Positions 33,775 through 45,260 are shown, counted from the first letter of the stretch. The stretch is DNA of 64,000 bases from Dehalogenimonas etheniformans (GCF_014672715.2 NZ_CP058566.2:1364001-1428000), one strand, 5' to 3'. Translations and numbers: made by a program. Notes: generated by a model from the letters alone, not told the origin.

Positions 33775-34311
33775 ATGTCCGCAAAAACGGTAATGACCGC
33801 TGAGGACATGCGCAGAACGCTGTCCCGGATTGCTCACGAAATCGTCGAGCGCACCAAGGACATCAAGTCGGTTGTACTCGTCGGCATGCAAACCAGGGGT
33901 GTACCCCTTGCTAATCGTCTGGCTTCTCTCATCGCTGACTTTGAAAAAGTTCAGGTACCTGTAGGCGCCCTGGATTTTTCGCTCTATCGAGACGATCTGG
34001 GTCGCCGCAACTTTAACCCGCAGGTAAAATCCACCGACATTCCGGTTGACATCGAAGGTAAAGTCGTCATCCTGGTTGACGACGTACTGTACACAGGCCG
34101 CTCGGTCCGCGCGGCTATGGATGCGCTGATCGACTACGGGCGGCCGCAGGTAATCCAGTTGGCAGTGCTAGTCGACCGTGGCCACAGGGAACTGCCGATT
34201 CGGGCTGATTATGTCGGCAAAAACATTCCGTCCGCAACCAATGAAGACATCAGGGTAAGACTGGCTGAAACGGATACGATGGATGAAGTACTCATCTCAT
34301 CAGGTGAATAA
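33775..34311 (+). CDS. pyrR: PyrR bifunctional regulator / uracil phosphoribosyltransferase
   Basis: 178 residues. PyrR senses UMP and binds the leader RNA; it also has uracil phosphoribosyltransferase activity. The PRPP loop is [13 protein letters not shown], with G-M-Q-T-R-G-V-P-L and [13 protein letters not shown] as family marks. The ATG at 33775 is set by GAGAGG eight bases upstream. First gene of the operon. The attenuator just ahead matches its known RNA target. Confidence 0.95.
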   Translation: MSAKTVMTAEDMRRTLSRIAHEIVERTKDIKSVVLVGMQTRGVPLANRLASLIADFEKVQVPVGALDFSLYRDDLGRRNFNPQVKSTDIPVDIEGKVVILVDDVLYTGRSVRAAMDALIDYGRPQVIQLAVLVDRGHRELPIRADYVGKNIPSATNEDIRVRLAETDTMDEVLISSGE

Positions 34312-34315
34312 TATA

Positions 34316-35290
34316 TTGAACGAAATGACTGCAACCCAAAAGACGACCGACTGGAACCACCGCCACCTCCTTGATGTCGATGATTTCACGCCGGAAGAAT
34401 TCGAACTTGTTTTCGCGACGGCCGATGCCATGTCTGAAATCCTATCACGACCGATTAAGAAAGTGCCGGCGCTTCGCGGGCAAACGGTGGTCAACCTTTT
34501 CTATGAAAATTCGACCCGGACCCGTGCATCGTTCGAGATCGCCGCCAAGAACCTTTCGGCTGATGTCCTAAATGTCACCTCGACAGCTTCCTCAATAACT
34601 AAAGGTGAAAGTCTCATTGACACCCTGAAAACGCTGGAAGCACTTGGCGCGAATATCATCGTAATGCGCCATAATTTCTCGGGCGCCCCCTACCTAGCCA
34701 CCAAACATAGCAAAGCCAATATCATAAACGCCGGAGACGGCTGGCACGCCCACCCCACCCAGGCACTCCTCGACCTGTATACGATCCGGAAACACAAAGG
34801 CAGCCTCGCCGGACTCAAGGCTGTTATCGTCGGCGACGTGCGCCACAGCCGGGTAGCCCATTCCAATATCTGGGGTATGACCCGCCTGGGAATGGAGGTA
34901 ACCGTATGCGGCCCGCCAACCCTCATGCCGTACGGGCTCGAAAACCCCGGCTCAAATTTTCCGAAGGTGCGGGTCGAAAATCAGGTTGAAAAAGCAATCG
35001 AAGGCGCCGACTTGGTCATGGCTTTAAGATTACAGCGAGAGAGACAACAGGGCGGCCTGCTGCCTTCGGTTCGAGAATACGTCCAGCGCTACCAGGTTAC
35101 CTCTGAACGATTGAAAAAAGCTGCAAAAGACGTCCTGGTGATGCACCCCGGTCCCGTGAATGAAGACATCGAACTAGCCACCGAATCAGCCTATGGCGAA
35201 AGGTCGGTTATCAACGAGCAGGTGAGTAATGGTGTGGCTATCCGGATGGCGATTCTCTACCTGCTATCCGGCAGACAGGGTGAACTATGA
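34316..35290 (+). CDS. pyrB: Aspartate carbamoyltransferase, catalytic chain
   Basis: About 324 residues. It joins carbamoyl phosphate and aspartate. S-T-R-T-R-A-S-F-E binds carbamoyl phosphate; H-P-T-Q-A-L-L-D-L and the late H-P-G-P-V-N are also present. No regulatory chain (pyrI) follows. The TTG at 34316 lies eight bases after AGGTGA and is the better start; ATG 34325 is the alternative. Next gene overlaps by ATGA. Confidence 0.95.
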   Translation: MNEMTATQKTTDWNHRHLLDVDDFTPEEFELVFATADAMSEILSRPIKKVPALRGQTVVNLFYENSTRTRASFEIAAKNLSADVLNVTSTASSITKGESLIDTLKTLEALGANIIVMRHNFSGAPYLATKHSKANIINAGDGWHAHPTQALLDLYTIRKHKGSLAGLKAVIVGDVRHSRVAHSNIWGMTRLGMEVTVCGPPTLMPYGLENPGSNFPKVRVENQVEKAIEGADLVMALRLQRERQQGGLLPSVREYVQRYQVTSERLKKAAKDVLVMHPGPVNEDIELATESAYGERSVINEQVSNGVAIRMAILYLLSGRQGEL

Positions 35291-36582
35291 AAAGCATTTT
35301 GATTAAAAACGGCAGGTTCATCGACCCGGAACAGAGCAATGACCGTCACACTGACATTGCGCTTATTGATGGCAAAGTGGCCTGGATCGGTAGTGGCACC
35401 CTGCCTAAAGACGATTACGAGATTATTGATGCGTCAGGCATGATCGTCGCTCCCGGTTTCATCGATCTGCACACTCACCTTCGGCAGCCGGGATTCGAGG
35501 ATAAAGAGACAATTGCCACGGGAACTATGGCGGCGGCGAGGGGCGGCTTCACCACAATTTGCGCGATGCCCAACACAAACCCGCCAATCGAGAATCGCTC
35601 CATTGTTGATTATGTCAAGTGCGTCGCCTCAAGTGAGGGCATAGTCAGAGTACTCCCCATCGGATGCATCAGCAAAGGGCGCAAGGGCGAAATCCTTGCC
35701 GAACTTGGCGAGATGGGAACAGCCGGTGTCATCGGTTTCTCTGATGACGGCTCGCCGGTTCCAGGCGCGCGATTAATGAAACAGGCTATGGAATATGCCG
35801 CTGGCCTCGGCTTGCCGATTATCGATCATTGCGAGGAGCCAAGCCTGGCCGAGGGCGGCCAGGTCAACGAAGGCATTATCGCCACGCGGCTGGGGCTCGC
35901 TGGCATTCCCAACGCCGCGGAGGAGACGATGGTTGCCCGCGACATCGCCCTGGCTAAGCTGACTGGTGCCCGGATCCACCTTTGCCACATCAGCACCAAA
36001 GGTTCGGTCGATCTTATCCGTAATGCTAAAGCCGACAGCGTGCAAGTGACTGCCGAGGCCACCCCCCACCACCTCACCCTGACTGAGGAACGATGCCTGG
36101 GATACGACACCAATTCCAAGGTCAACCCGCCGTTAAGAACTCAAACTGATATAGATGCCCTTATCGCAGGACTTATCGACGGGACTATTGAAGCAATAGC
36201 AACCGATCACGCTCCACATTCCGAAAATGACAAGTGCTGCGAATTTGCCCTGGCACCCTTTGGCATATCCGGTCTGGAGACAGCTCTGGGAAGCCTTATG
36301 AAACTGGTGCACAACGGTAAAATACCGCTGCCTCTCATTATCGAGAAGCTGACCGCCGGACCGGCGCGGATTATAGGCGATGGGTTTGGAGCGACTGGTT
36401 CGTTAACGGTTGGCGACCCAGCCGATGTAGTGATTTTCGATCCGAAAGCGGAGTGGACCGTTGATGTTTCAAAATTTGCATCCAAAGGTAAGAATACCCC
36501 ACTCGCCGGGGAAAAGCTCAAGGGCAAAGTGATCGCCACGATCTATCACGGCAACATCGTTTACAAAGAGGATAACAGATGA
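35287..36582 (+). CDS. pyrC: Dihydroorotase
   Basis: 431 residues, type I dihydroorotase. Metal ligands in [10 protein letters not shown], then [13 protein letters not shown] and A-T-D-H-A-P-H are all in place. It closes carbamoyl aspartate to dihydroorotate. It overlaps both neighbours by ATGA junctions (pyrB upstream, carA downstream), so translation is tightly coupled. Confidence 0.95.
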   Translation: MKSILIKNGRFIDPEQSNDRHTDIALIDGKVAWIGSGTLPKDDYEIIDASGMIVAPGFIDLHTHLRQPGFEDKETIATGTMAAARGGFTTICAMPNTNPPIENRSIVDYVKCVASSEGIVRVLPIGCISKGRKGEILAELGEMGTAGVIGFSDDGSPVPGARLMKQAMEYAAGLGLPIIDHCEEPSLAEGGQVNEGIIATRLGLAGIPNAAEETMVARDIALAKLTGARIHLCHISTKGSVDLIRNAKADSVQVTAEATPHHLTLTEERCLGYDTNSKVNPPLRTQTDIDALIAGLIDGTIEAIATDHAPHSENDKCCEFALAPFGISGLETALGSLMKLVHNGKIPLPLIIEKLTAGPARIIGDGFGATGSLTVGDPADVVIFDPKAEWTVDVSKFASKGKNTPLAGEKLKGKVIATIYHGNIVYKEDNR

Positions 36583-37682
36583 CCAAACGCGCCATCCTGG
36601 TCCTGGCCGATGGTTCGGTCTTTGAAGGGAACAGTTTCGGGGCGGAAAAAGACGCCTTCGGGGAGGTGGTCTTTTCCACCAGCATGACCGGCTATCAGGA
36701 AATGTTAACCGACCCATCCTTCGCTGGGCAGATACTTATCCCGACCTTCCCCTTGATCGGCAATTATGGGGTTAACCCTGCGGACTGGGAATCGGACCGG
36801 CTGCAGGTTCGAGGTTTTGTGGTCCGGGAAGAATGCGCCGAACCCAGCAACTACCAAACTGAAGCAACGATTGATTCTTATTTGAAACAGGGCGGCACTC
36901 CGGGGATATGGGGGCTCGACACCCGCGCCATTACCCGGAAACTACGCAGCCATGGCGTAATGATGGGCATGATAACCTCGGACAAGACGCCGGGGCAAGC
37001 GTTCGAAATCCTGCGGATGTCTCCGATATACGGTACGACAGACCTAGTCAAAGAAGTGTCCACCAAAGCGACTTATGACTGGGACTCGGAAGATATACCC
37101 GAGACAGCTCCTCGCGTGGCGCTGCTGGACTGCGGCTGCAAGTTCAACATCATGAGGATACTCAGGCATCATGGATGCCGGGTTACGGCCTTCCCTTGCA
37201 CTGCAACAGCCAAAGAGATGCTAGCCATAAATCCCGACGGAATCCTGTTATCGCCCGGTCCGGGTGATCCGGAACTCCTGGACTACGCCACCGAGACAGT
37301 CAGAGGGCTGGTCGACGCTGGTAAGCCGATCATGGGCATCTGCCTGGGCAATCAGATCGTAGCCAAGGCTTTCGGGGGGCATAACTTCAAGCTGAAATTC
37401 GGCCACCGCGGCGGTAATCACCCTGTCAAAGACCTGGCTACCGGGCGAGTCCACATTACCGCGCAGAACCACGGCTATGCCGTCGACCCGGAATCTCTCA
37501 AAGGCAGCGGATTAGAAGTAACGCACATCAATCTAAACGACGGCACAGTGGAAGGAATGAGGCACAAGACATTGCCGATCTTCACCATCCAGTATCACAG
37601 TGAGGCCAGCCCAGGCCCTTTGGATAATACCTATTTGTTCGAACAGTTCATGACTATGATGGGGAGGACCGATGCCCGCTAA
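36579..37682 (+). CDS. carA: Carbamoyl phosphate synthase, small subunit
   Basis: 367 residues. The glutaminase domain has the Cys in G-I-C-L-G-N-Q, and His and Glu in Y-H-S-E-A-S-P-G-P. The N-terminal [10 protein letters not shown] and D-T-R-A-I-T blocks are typical CarA. It supplies ammonia from glutamine to CarB. AGAGGA precedes the ATG. It overlaps carB by 11 bases. Confidence 0.96.
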   Translation: MTKRAILVLADGSVFEGNSFGAEKDAFGEVVFSTSMTGYQEMLTDPSFAGQILIPTFPLIGNYGVNPADWESDRLQVRGFVVREECAEPSNYQTEATIDSYLKQGGTPGIWGLDTRAITRKLRSHGVMMGMITSDKTPGQAFEILRMSPIYGTTDLVKEVSTKATYDWDSEDIPETAPRVALLDCGCKFNIMRILRHHGCRVTAFPCTATAKEMLAINPDGILLSPGPGDPELLDYATETVRGLVDAGKPIMGICLGNQIVAKAFGGHNFKLKFGHRGGNHPVKDLATGRVHITAQNHGYAVDPESLKGSGLEVTHINLNDGTVEGMRHKTLPIFTIQYHSEASPGPLDNTYLFEQFMTMMGRTDAR

Positions 37683-40600
37683 ACCTTCTAAAGTCCTGAT
37701 TATCGGTTCCGGTCCAATAGTTATCGGGCAGGCGGCGGAGTTCGATTATGCCGGAACTCAAGCCTGCAAAGCGATGCGCGAGGAAGGCGTGACCAGCGTG
37801 CTGGTCAACTCCAACCCGGCAACCATCATGACCGATGAAGAAATCGCCGACATTGTTTACATTGAACCCCTGACCGTGGAATCTGTTTCCCGAATCATCG
37901 AACGGGAGCGTCCAGACGGTTTACTACCGACATTGGGCGGCCAGACAGGTCTAAACCTGGCAGTGGATCTGGCCGATGCGGGTGTTTTGGATAAATACAA
38001 TGTTCGCGTCCTCGGTACGCCAATCGACACGATCCGTAAGGCTGAGGACAGGGAACTCTTCAAGCAACTGTTGCTTTCTATCGGTGAGCATGTTCCCCCC
38101 TCTGAGACGGTCACTACCGTTGAAGAAGCAAAGCGTGTTGCCGGGAAGCTGGGGCTGCCTCTCATCATCCGCCCGGCTTACACCCTCGGCGGCACCGGCG
38201 GCGGCATCGCCAACGATATGGACGAGTTCGAGGAGATCGCCGCGGGCGGTATCGCCGCCTCACCGATTCACCAGATACTTGTGGAGAAGTCTATCGCCGG
38301 TTGGAAAGAGATCGAGTACGAGGTGATGCGGGATGGTGCCAACAACTGCATCACCGTCTGCAACATGGAGAACTTTGATCCGGTTGGCGTACACACCGGC
38401 GACTCCATAGTTATCGCCCCTTCGCAAACCCTTACCAATAAGGAATACCAGATGCTGCGGACGGCGTCCATCAATATCATCAGGGCGCTGGGCATCGAGG
38501 GTGGATGCAATATCCAGTATGGCCTCGACCCGTACAGCGCCACTTATTATGTCATCGAGGTCAATCCTCGCGTCAGCCGCTCTTCTGCCCTGGCATCGAA
38601 GGCAACAGGTTACCCCATCGCCCGCGTGGCAGCTAAAATCGCGACTGGCAAAACGCTCGACCAGATTCCCAACGCAGTCACTGGGAAGACAATGGCTTCG
38701 TTCGAACCTGCCCTCGATTACGTAGTGGTCAAGATTCCCCGCTGGCCGTTCGACAAATTTGCCACCGGCGACAGGATCATCAATACCCAGATGAAAGCCA
38801 CCGGCGAAGTCATGGCCATCGACAGAACCTTCGAAGCGGCCCTACAGAAGGCGGTGCGATCGCTGGAGTTCGGTAAGAAATCTATCTTATGGGAAGACTC
38901 ATCCTGGGGGCTGGTCGATGACATCTCAAGTTACCCCTTGAAACCGACCGATCTGCGGCTCTGGTCGATCCTGGCGGCGCTACGGCGAGGCATCACGCCG
39001 CAGCAGATCTTCCAAGCCACCAGGATCGACCTTTGGTTCCTGAAAAAACTGCTCAATATCATCACGATGGAGAAGCGCTTGCTGTCGGAAACCCTGAACC
39101 CGGACCTGCTGCGCGAGGCCAAGAGACTCGGCTTCGGTGATGAACAAATAGCCACCCTGGGCGACCGTTTGCCTGAGCAGGTACGCGAGTTGCGCAAACA
39201 GTGGAAAATCCTGCCAACTTACAAGATGGTGGACACCTGCGCCGCCGAATTCGACGCTGAGACCCCTTATTTCTACTCAACCTACGAATCCGAAAACGAA
39301 GCCGTGCCCGAAAACTGCGATAAAGCCCTGGTTATCGGCTCAGGGCCGATCCGCATCGGCCAAGGCATCGAGTTCGATTATTGCTCGGTACATGCGGCTA
39401 TGTCTCTGTCCAAAGCCGGATACCAATCGATTATGGCAAACTCCAATCCGGAAACGGTGTCCACCGACTTCGACACCTCCAATCGCCTCTACTTCGAACC
39501 ACTCGATAACGAGAGCGTGCGGGATATCCTAGACAATGAAAACTCGGGTTGTTCCCAGCTAACCCCCTCCATCTGCCAGTTCGGCGGTCAAACGGCTATC
39601 AACCTGGCATATCCCTTGACTCGCACCAGCAATCCGATCATCGGATCCTCCGCTGAAACCATCGATCTGGCTGAAGACCGCCGGCGTTTTGAAGCCTTTT
39701 TATCCGAACTCGACATCCCTCAGGCTCCGGGCGCCGGGGTAACAACGCTCGACGAAGGGCTGAATGTTGCGAACCTAATAGGCTACCCGGTGCTGGTGCG
39801 GCCCAGTTACGTGCTGGGCGGCCGGGCTATGGAAATCGTCTACGACGCCTCCGAGTTGGTCCGTTTCATGAAACTGGCGATGGAACTTCAAACCGGCCAT
39901 CCGGTACTGATCGACAAATACCTTATGGGCAAGGAATGCGAGGTCGATGCCATCGCCGACGGCCAGCAAGTCCTTATTCCGGGCATCATGGAGCACATCG
40001 AACGGGCCGGTGTCCATTCGGGAGATTCGATGGCTGTTTACCCTGGGCTCGGCTTGACTCCAGAGGAAAACAAAACCATTGTCGATTACACCACCCGCAT
40101 AGGCCTCGCCCTCAACGTCCGCGGCCTGATGAACGTCCAGTTCGTCATCATGCGCTCCGAAGGCCAGAGCAAAGTATACATCCTGGAAGTCAACCCCCGA
40201 GGTTCGCGCACCGTCCCATTCCTCTCTAAAGTAACCGGCGTGCCGATGGTGGACGTTGCGGTGAACGTGATGCTGGGAAAAAGCCTCAAAGATCAAGGCT
40301 ACGATGGCGGCTTGTGGCCTGCCCGGCCTCTCGTAGCTATCAAGGCTCCGGTATTTTCAATGTCGAAACTCATCGGTGTAGATACCTACCTTGGTCCTGA
40401 GATGAAATCAACGGGAGAAGTCATGGGTGTAGACCATGATATGAAAGGCGCTCTGATCAAAGCCTTGATCGCAGCCGGTCTAGCGTTGCCTCCAGAAGGC
40501 AGTATCCTCCTGTCTATCGCAGACCGGGACAAGGCGGAAGCGTTGCCGCTAATCCGTAAATTGCATTCTATCGGTTACCACTTATACGCAACCGAAGGCA

Positions 40601-40902
40601 CGGCGGTGATGATCGAAGTTGCCGGGATGCCGGTGAAAAAGATTTCTAAGAAATTATCTGAAGGTCACCCAAATATCGTGGATATGATAAGACAAGGTAT
40701 TGTCTCAGGGGTCATCAATACCTCTACCGGCGGCAGGGTGCCGCTTCGGGATGGATTTCATATTCGTCGGGCTGCCGCCGAAAAACGTGTGCCGTGTTTC
40801 ACCTCTCTCGACACCGCAAGAGTGGCCATCGACGCATTGGCTGACACGGGCTACAATTACAATATTAAATCGATGCCCGAGTATCGCAATGGCAAAGAAT
40901 AA
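37672..40902 (+). CDS. carB: Carbamoyl phosphate synthase, large subunit
   Basis: 1076 residues, full family length. Two ATP-grasp halves are visible: [19 protein letters not shown] near the start and [15 protein letters not shown] at about 555. The C-terminal MGS-like allosteric domain (about 935-1070) contains T-S-T-G-G-R. The ATG at 37672 has GGGGAGG upstream, inside the carA end. Supplies both pyrimidine and probably arginine synthesis. Confidence 0.97.
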   Translation: MPAKPSKVLIIGSGPIVIGQAAEFDYAGTQACKAMREEGVTSVLVNSNPATIMTDEEIADIVYIEPLTVESVSRIIERERPDGLLPTLGGQTGLNLAVDLADAGVLDKYNVRVLGTPIDTIRKAEDRELFKQLLLSIGEHVPPSETVTTVEEAKRVAGKLGLPLIIRPAYTLGGTGGGIANDMDEFEEIAAGGIAASPIHQILVEKSIAGWKEIEYEVMRDGANNCITVCNMENFDPVGVHTGDSIVIAPSQTLTNKEYQMLRTASINIIRALGIEGGCNIQYGLDPYSATYYVIEVNPRVSRSSALASKATGYPIARVAAKIATGKTLDQIPNAVTGKTMASFEPALDYVVVKIPRWPFDKFATGDRIINTQMKATGEVMAIDRTFEAALQKAVRSLEFGKKSILWEDSSWGLVDDISSYPLKPTDLRLWSILAALRRGITPQQIFQATRIDLWFLKKLLNIITMEKRLLSETLNPDLLREAKRLGFGDEQIATLGDRLPEQVRELRKQWKILPTYKMVDTCAAEFDAETPYFYSTYESENEAVPENCDKALVIGSGPIRIGQGIEFDYCSVHAAMSLSKAGYQSIMANSNPETVSTDFDTSNRLYFEPLDNESVRDILDNENSGCSQLTPSICQFGGQTAINLAYPLTRTSNPIIGSSAETIDLAEDRRRFEAFLSELDIPQAPGAGVTTLDEGLNVANLIGYPVLVRPSYVLGGRAMEIVYDASELVRFMKLAMELQTGHPVLIDKYLMGKECEVDAIADGQQVLIPGIMEHIERAGVHSGDSMAVYPGLGLTPEENKTIVDYTTRIGLALNVRGLMNVQFVIMRSEGQSKVYILEVNPRGSRTVPFLSKVTGVPMVDVAVNVMLGKSLKDQGYDGGLWPARPLVAIKAPVFSMSKLIGVDTYLGPEMKSTGEVMGVDHDMKGALIKALIAAGLALPPEGSILLSIADRDKAEALPLIRKLHSIGYHLYATEGTAVMIEVAGMPVKKISKKLSEGHPNIVDMIRQGIVSGVINTSTGGRVPLRDGFHIRRAAAEKRVPCFTSLDTARVAIDALADTGYNYNIKSMPEYRNGKE

Positions 40903-41674
40903 ACCTCAGGCGTGCATGGCAACCGTTCTATCTAACGATGCGGTCATGCCTAATGTTTTCCAATTGAGGTTGCAGTGCCCGGAAATAGCGCATTCAGGCG
41001 AACCCGGCCAGTTTGTTATGATCAAATGCGGGGACAATCTGTTGAGACGGCCCATCAGCATCTCTGACGCCAACGGTCCGTCCGAACAATTTAGTCTGCT
41101 GATTGCAAAGGTGGGCAAAGGCACCGATTGGCTCTCGAGCGTACGGCCCGGTGACGAACTCGATATTATCGGCGCTCTAGGGAACGGATTCACCATCGAC
41201 GACCGAACCGAGAGATTGTTGCTCATCGGGGGAGGTATGGGCATTGCTCCGCTCAACTTCTTGGCTTCCAGAGCGACCGGACTGGGGAAAAAAGTTACCT
41301 TGATGTTGGGCGCTCGTACGGGCGAACTTCTCTGCCCGTCTTCGCATCTACCCCAGGTCAATGAATGTGTATTCTGCACCGAGGACGCCTCGGTAGGGAT
41401 TAAGGGGCGTGTCACCGATTGTCCCGACGCTTACATAGAAACCGCCGAACAGATATTTGCCTGCGGACCACTACCCATGTATCGAGCCCTGGCTAAGGAC
41501 CATCGCTTTGGCGGTAAACCAATGCAGATCTCCCTCGAAGTTCGTATGGCCTGCGGGATCGGGCTTTGCTACGGCTGCACGATTAAAACCAAAAACGGTC
41601 AAAAACAAGTTTGTGAGGATGGACCTGTATTTGAGATGGACGATATTTTATGGGACGAATTGGCTGACCTTTAA
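40889..41674 (+). CDS. pyrK: Dihydroorotate dehydrogenase electron-transfer subunit
   Basis: 261 residues. The FAD domain has L-L-R-R-P-I-S-I-S, the NAD domain has [11 protein letters not shown], and the [2Fe-2S] Cys are in [11 protein letters not shown] with a fourth Cys in Q-V-C-E-D-G. It passes electrons between PyrD and NAD. The ATG at 40889 overlaps carB by 14 bases; the long frame from 40700 is inside carB. The partner pyrD is not next to it, which is unusual for a class 1B enzyme. Confidence 0.93.
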   Translation: MAKNKPQACMATVLSNDAVMPNVFQLRLQCPEIAHSGEPGQFVMIKCGDNLLRRPISISDANGPSEQFSLLIAKVGKGTDWLSSVRPGDELDIIGALGNGFTIDDRTERLLLIGGGMGIAPLNFLASRATGLGKKVTLMLGARTGELLCPSSHLPQVNECVFCTEDASVGIKGRVTDCPDAYIETAEQIFACGPLPMYRALAKDHRFGGKPMQISLEVRMACGIGLCYGCTIKTKNGQKQVCEDGPVFEMDDILWDELADL

Positions 41675-41703
41675 GGTGATTGCGAAACATTCCAGAGTAG
41701 CCC

Positions 41704-43068
41704 ATGAATAATCCTCCAAAATCGATGGACCAAATCCAAATCATAGTAATTGGCGGCGGTGCCGCTGGACTCATCGCCGCTGGCCGGGCGGCTGAACTCG
41801 GGGCTAGTGTAACGTTATTGGAACGCATGGACGCCCCGGGGAAGAAACTGCTCATCACCGGCAAAGGCCGCTGCAACATAACCAACACCGCTCTGCTCAA
41901 GGAATTCTTGTCCGCTTTCGGCCCGAATGGCAGATTCCTCCACGGGGCTTTTCACCGTTTCTTCCGGGATGAGTTGTTGGACTTCTTCCGCCGCCGCGGC
42001 GTCGAAACTGAGAACGAACGGGGGGGAAGGGTCTTTCCCGTTTCGGATAATGCCGCCGATGTCGTTAACGCGCTGGTGTCATACGCTAAGGGAAACGGCG
42101 TTGAAATCAGACCAAACAGCCGCGTCGTCGGTATTGAACGAGGCTGCGACGGTATCATTAGCGTCCAGCTCGAGTCCTGCGAGATATTGAGCGCAAAAGC
42201 CGTCATCCTGACAACAGGCGGCGCCTCCTACCCGGCCACCGGTTCAGCGGGCGACGGCTTCAAGTTGGCTCGGGGCGTCGGTCACAAAATAAACCCTTTA
42301 TACCCGGCGCTGGTGCCGCTGGTCCTGAAGGAAACCAGTTTCGCCATTGCCTGCCAGGGCGTAGCTCTCAAAAACATCCGGCTTACTGCTTTTGCTTGTG
42401 ATAAGGTATCGATCCCGGAAGTGACGATTGAACATGATTACGGTCGCGGCACGGGCTATGAAAAACCGGCAAAACCGATCATCGAGAGCCGTTTCGGTGA
42501 GATGTTGTTCACCCATTTCGGCATCGGGGGACCCATCACATTGCTGATGAGCCAGGCAGTGGCGCGGGCACTGGACGCCAGCCCAGTGTCTATAAGCATC
42601 GACCTCAAACCCGCACTCTCAAACAAAGAACTCGATACTCGTTTGCAGCGCGAGTTTGCCGCCTCTCCCAAACGCCAACTTCCGGCGATCCTGCGAGAAT
42701 TATTACCTGAAAAAATGGTAGAGGTAATGGCGGGAATTTCAGGGATTCCCCTGGGACGGACGGCCTCCAATTTCACCATCGAGAATCGTCGTTCCCTGGT
42801 CAGGCTCCTCAAGAACTTAACCTTCGAGATAAAGTGCACCCTGCCGCTGGGCGCGGCCATGGTTACCGCCGGCGGCGTCGAACTTACGGAAGTCGATCCC
42901 AAGACGATGGCCTCAAAATTGGTGCCCGGTCTATATTTAGCCGGCGAGGTTTTGGATCTGGATGCCGATACAGGGGGATATAATCTCCAGGCGGCGTTCT
43001 CAACCGGTTGGGTAGCCGGAGAAGCGGCCGCGAATTTCCTTGAAACAACAGGCACCCGGGAATCCTGA
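41704..43068 (+). CDS. FAD-dependent oxidoreductase, HI0933/BaiN family
   Basis: 454 residues. The FAD-binding motif is V-I-G-G-G-A-A-G-L-I-A-A; K-G-R-C-N-I-T-N, T-G-G-A-S-Y-P-A-T-G-S and a C-terminal G-E-V-L-D-L-D-A-D-T-G-G-Y-N-L-Q-A-A define the HI0933/BaiN family of flavoproteins. Known members reduce unsaturated steroids or related compounds; most are uncharacterised. It lies 29 bases after pyrK, so it may be the last gene of the pyr operon without being a pyrimidine enzyme. Confidence 0.9.
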   Translation: MNNPPKSMDQIQIIVIGGGAAGLIAAGRAAELGASVTLLERMDAPGKKLLITGKGRCNITNTALLKEFLSAFGPNGRFLHGAFHRFFRDELLDFFRRRGVETENERGGRVFPVSDNAADVVNALVSYAKGNGVEIRPNSRVVGIERGCDGIISVQLESCEILSAKAVILTTGGASYPATGSAGDGFKLARGVGHKINPLYPALVPLVLKETSFAIACQGVALKNIRLTAFACDKVSIPEVTIEHDYGRGTGYEKPAKPIIESRFGEMLFTHFGIGGPITLLMSQAVARALDASPVSISIDLKPALSNKELDTRLQREFAASPKRQLPAILRELLPEKMVEVMAGISGIPLGRTASNFTIENRRSLVRLLKNLTFEIKCTLPLGAAMVTAGGVELTEVDPKTMASKLVPGLYLAGEVLDLDADTGGYNLQAAFSTGWVAGEAAANFLETTGTRES

Positions 43069-43086
43069 GTTCTCTTAACTTTGCGT

Positions 43087-43092
43087 TATAAT
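43087..43092 (+). promoter_or_regulatory. -10 box of pfk gene
   Basis: TATAAT about 32 bases ahead of the TTG start. No convincing -35 at normal spacing. Confidence 0.4.
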
Positions 43093-43124
43093 TAATCTAA
43101 CAAATCGAGCAAAGAGGGCGGTAC

Positions 43125-44093
43125 TTGAAAAAGATAGCTGTACTTACCAGCGGCGGCGACGCACCAGGAATGAATGCCGCCATCAGAGCTATCGTCAGAT
43201 ACGGCACCTCATCCGGTTTCGAAGTCATAGGAACGAATAACGGCTACTCCGGCTTGATTGCCGGAGAATTCCGACCTCTGGGACCACGCGACGTCTCTGG
43301 AATCATCCAGTCCGGAGGCACGATCCTGGGATCAAGCCGTTCGAAAGAATTTGAAACCGTGGCCGGAAGACAAAAAGCGATCAACAATCTTGTCTCTTCC
43401 GACATCGAGGCATTGATTGTGATAGGCGGCAATGGTTCCCAAACCGGCGCTCACCTCCTGAACCAAATGGGGTTTCCCGTTGTCGGCGTGGCTTCAACGA
43501 TAGACAACGACTTGTACGGCACCGACCAGAGCATCGGTGTCGACACGGCCCTGAACATCGTGCTGGAAGCCATCGACCGTATCAAAGTCACCGCCTCGTC
43601 CCACCACCGTGCCCACATCGTTGAAACCATGGGAAGAAACCACGGTTATCTGGCATTGACCGCCGGCATCGCCGGAGGAGCGGAATGCGTAGTTATCCCT
43701 GAAGTTGAAGTTAGCCCTGAACAAATCGCTAGGGTAATCGAGGAAACATATTCACGCGGCAAATCACACTGCCTCATCGTGGTGGCTGAAGGCGCCTACT
43801 GGAATGCAATGCGGCTTCAGGAGCACTTCAAGGAAAATCCAAGTTTGGGGTTTTCCATCCGTACCACCATATTGGGTCACGTCCAGAGAGGCGGGGCGCC
43901 GACAGCATTCGATAGGATGCTCGGCACTCGAATCGGGATCGCAGCGATAAGGGAACTCGCCTCTGGTCGCTCAGGCTCGCTCCTCGGCCTGGCCTGCGGG
44001 GAAATAGAGGCTACCCCGTATGCCGAGGTCGTCAGCCATAAAAAGACACTCGACCTTTCAATCCTTGAGACCGCCGAAAAACTCGCCCGATAA
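43125..44093 (+). CDS. pfkA: 6-phosphofructokinase
   Basis: 322 residues. Family motifs: S-G-G-D-A-P-G-M-N-A-A-I-R near the start, T-I-D-N-D-L-Y-G-T-D for catalysis, M-G-R-N-H-G-Y-L and H-V-Q-R-G-G-A-P-T. The nucleotide loop reads I-G-G-N-G-S, with Asn where Escherichia coli has Asp103. Gly at the next position favours ATP over pyrophosphate as phosphoryl donor, but the Asn leaves this open. The start is TTG with AGAGGG upstream. Confidence 0.93.
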   Translation: MKKIAVLTSGGDAPGMNAAIRAIVRYGTSSGFEVIGTNNGYSGLIAGEFRPLGPRDVSGIIQSGGTILGSSRSKEFETVAGRQKAINNLVSSDIEALIVIGGNGSQTGAHLLNQMGFPVVGVASTIDNDLYGTDQSIGVDTALNIVLEAIDRIKVTASSHHRAHIVETMGRNHGYLALTAGIAGGAECVVIPEVEVSPEQIARVIEETYSRGKSHCLIVVAEGAYWNAMRLQEHFKENPSLGFSIRTTILGHVQRGGAPTAFDRMLGTRIGIAAIRELASGRSGSLLGLACGEIEATPYAEVVSHKKTLDLSILETAEKLAR

Positions 44094-44240
44094 GGAGTTT
44101 TAACATAGCAGAGAGTACCATGCCTGCTGAAACCAAAACAAAGCAGCTACTAACACGGCGCAAAGGCGACCAAACCTTTATAAGTACCAATTTGCCACTC
44201 GGACTTACTGATAGAAAAATCTTGATAAGGGGAGTGTCCC

Positions 44241-45215
44241 ATGTCCACGCTACTCCTCACGCGGCACGATATCCTAACCCTGATAACGATGCCGGAGACC
44301 TTGAAAGCAGTCGAACAGGCCTTCACCGATTACGCGCTTGATAAAGCAGCAATGCCCTCCAAAGCCTACCTGACGTTGCCGTTAGGCGATTTCCGGGCTA
44401 TGCCGGCATCGGTGCCGGGGGCAGCCGGCTTGAAATGGGTCAACGTGCATCCTGAGAACAATAAACTGGGATTGCCGACGGTGATGGCTATCGTCGTATA
44501 TTCGGACCCGGAGACCGGCTACCCGTTGGCCATCCTGGATGCTACCGAACTCACGGCATACCGGACGGGGGCAGCCGGCGCCATCGCCAGCAAATACCTT
44601 GCCAGAAAGGATGCCAATTCGCTGGGGTTGATCGGTGCGGGCAAACAAGCGCAGACGCAACTTCTGGCTCATTCGGAATTTTTCAAATTCGATGAAATCA
44701 TGGTGTTCGACCGGTCTTCTGAATCCGCGGAACGGTTCAAGTCTCTATTCCCAAATTATCCGATCAAGATCGTGAGCCTGGAACAAGCCTGCGGCGCCGA
44801 TATCGTCTGCACTTTGACACCATCAAGAAACCCTTTTTTGAAACTCCGCTGGCTTAAGCCGGGCGCCCATGTCAACGCCATCGGCGCCGACGCAAAGGGC
44901 AAAGAGGAACTTGAACCCGAAGTATTGGCAAATTCTATCGTGGTCGTCGATGACATCGAACAATCGACCCACGCCGGAGAACTCAATGTTCCGATTTCTA
45001 AGGGTTCATTCGGCATCCAAAACATCTACGCAACCCTTGGTGAATTGACATCAGGTAAAAAAGCGGGACGCAGCGATCCCCAGAAGATTACCGTCTTTGA
45101 TTCGACCGGGCTGGCAATCCAGGATATCGCGACCGCCCGAACGATTTATACCAAAGCACTCGCAAATCAAGCCGGCTTGAATTTTGATTTCATACAATTT
45201 GAACAAACCTATTGA
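44241..45215 (+). CDS. Ornithine cyclodeaminase / mu-crystallin family dehydrogenase
   Basis: 324 residues. The Rossmann motif is L-G-L-I-G-A-G-K-Q-A-Q-T-Q. The substrate side shows P-S-K-A-Y-L and L-K-W-V-N-V-H-P. The NAD pocket V-F-D-R-S with Asp and the lack of the ornithine-specific segment make an archaeal-type alanine dehydrogenase or related amino-acid dehydrogenase more likely than true ornithine cyclodeaminase. GGGGAGTG precedes the ATG. The 147 bases upstream hold no clear gene. Confidence 0.85.
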   Translation: MSTLLLTRHDILTLITMPETLKAVEQAFTDYALDKAAMPSKAYLTLPLGDFRAMPASVPGAAGLKWVNVHPENNKLGLPTVMAIVVYSDPETGYPLAILDATELTAYRTGAAGAIASKYLARKDANSLGLIGAGKQAQTQLLAHSEFFKFDEIMVFDRSSESAERFKSLFPNYPIKIVSLEQACGADIVCTLTPSRNPFLKLRWLKPGAHVNAIGADAKGKEELEPEVLANSIVVVDDIEQSTHAGELNVPISKGSFGIQNIYATLGELTSGKKAGRSDPQKITVFDSTGLAIQDIATARTIYTKALANQAGLNFDFIQFEQTY

Positions 45216-45230
45216 GAAAATTCTGTTGTT

Positions 45231-45260
45231 TTGAAAAGCATTCGAACAAATTCTTATAAT
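45231..45260 (+). promoter_or_regulatory. Promoter of sensor kinase gene
   Basis: TTGAAA (45231-45236), 18 bases, TATAAT (45255-45260), about 45 bases before the ATG. It lacks the 20-bp dyad found ahead of the partner receiver gene. Confidence 0.65.

Noticed and set aside
44180-44215. Further copy of the 20-bp dyad ahead of the cyclodeaminase-family gene
   Set aside because: Only a TACCAATT half-site is present; the left half does not match and no -10 lies 21 bases downstream.
44120-44341. 73-residue open frame between pfkA and the cyclodeaminase-family gene
   Set aside because: It runs 100 bases into the downstream gene in another frame, has low-complexity composition and no recognised domain.
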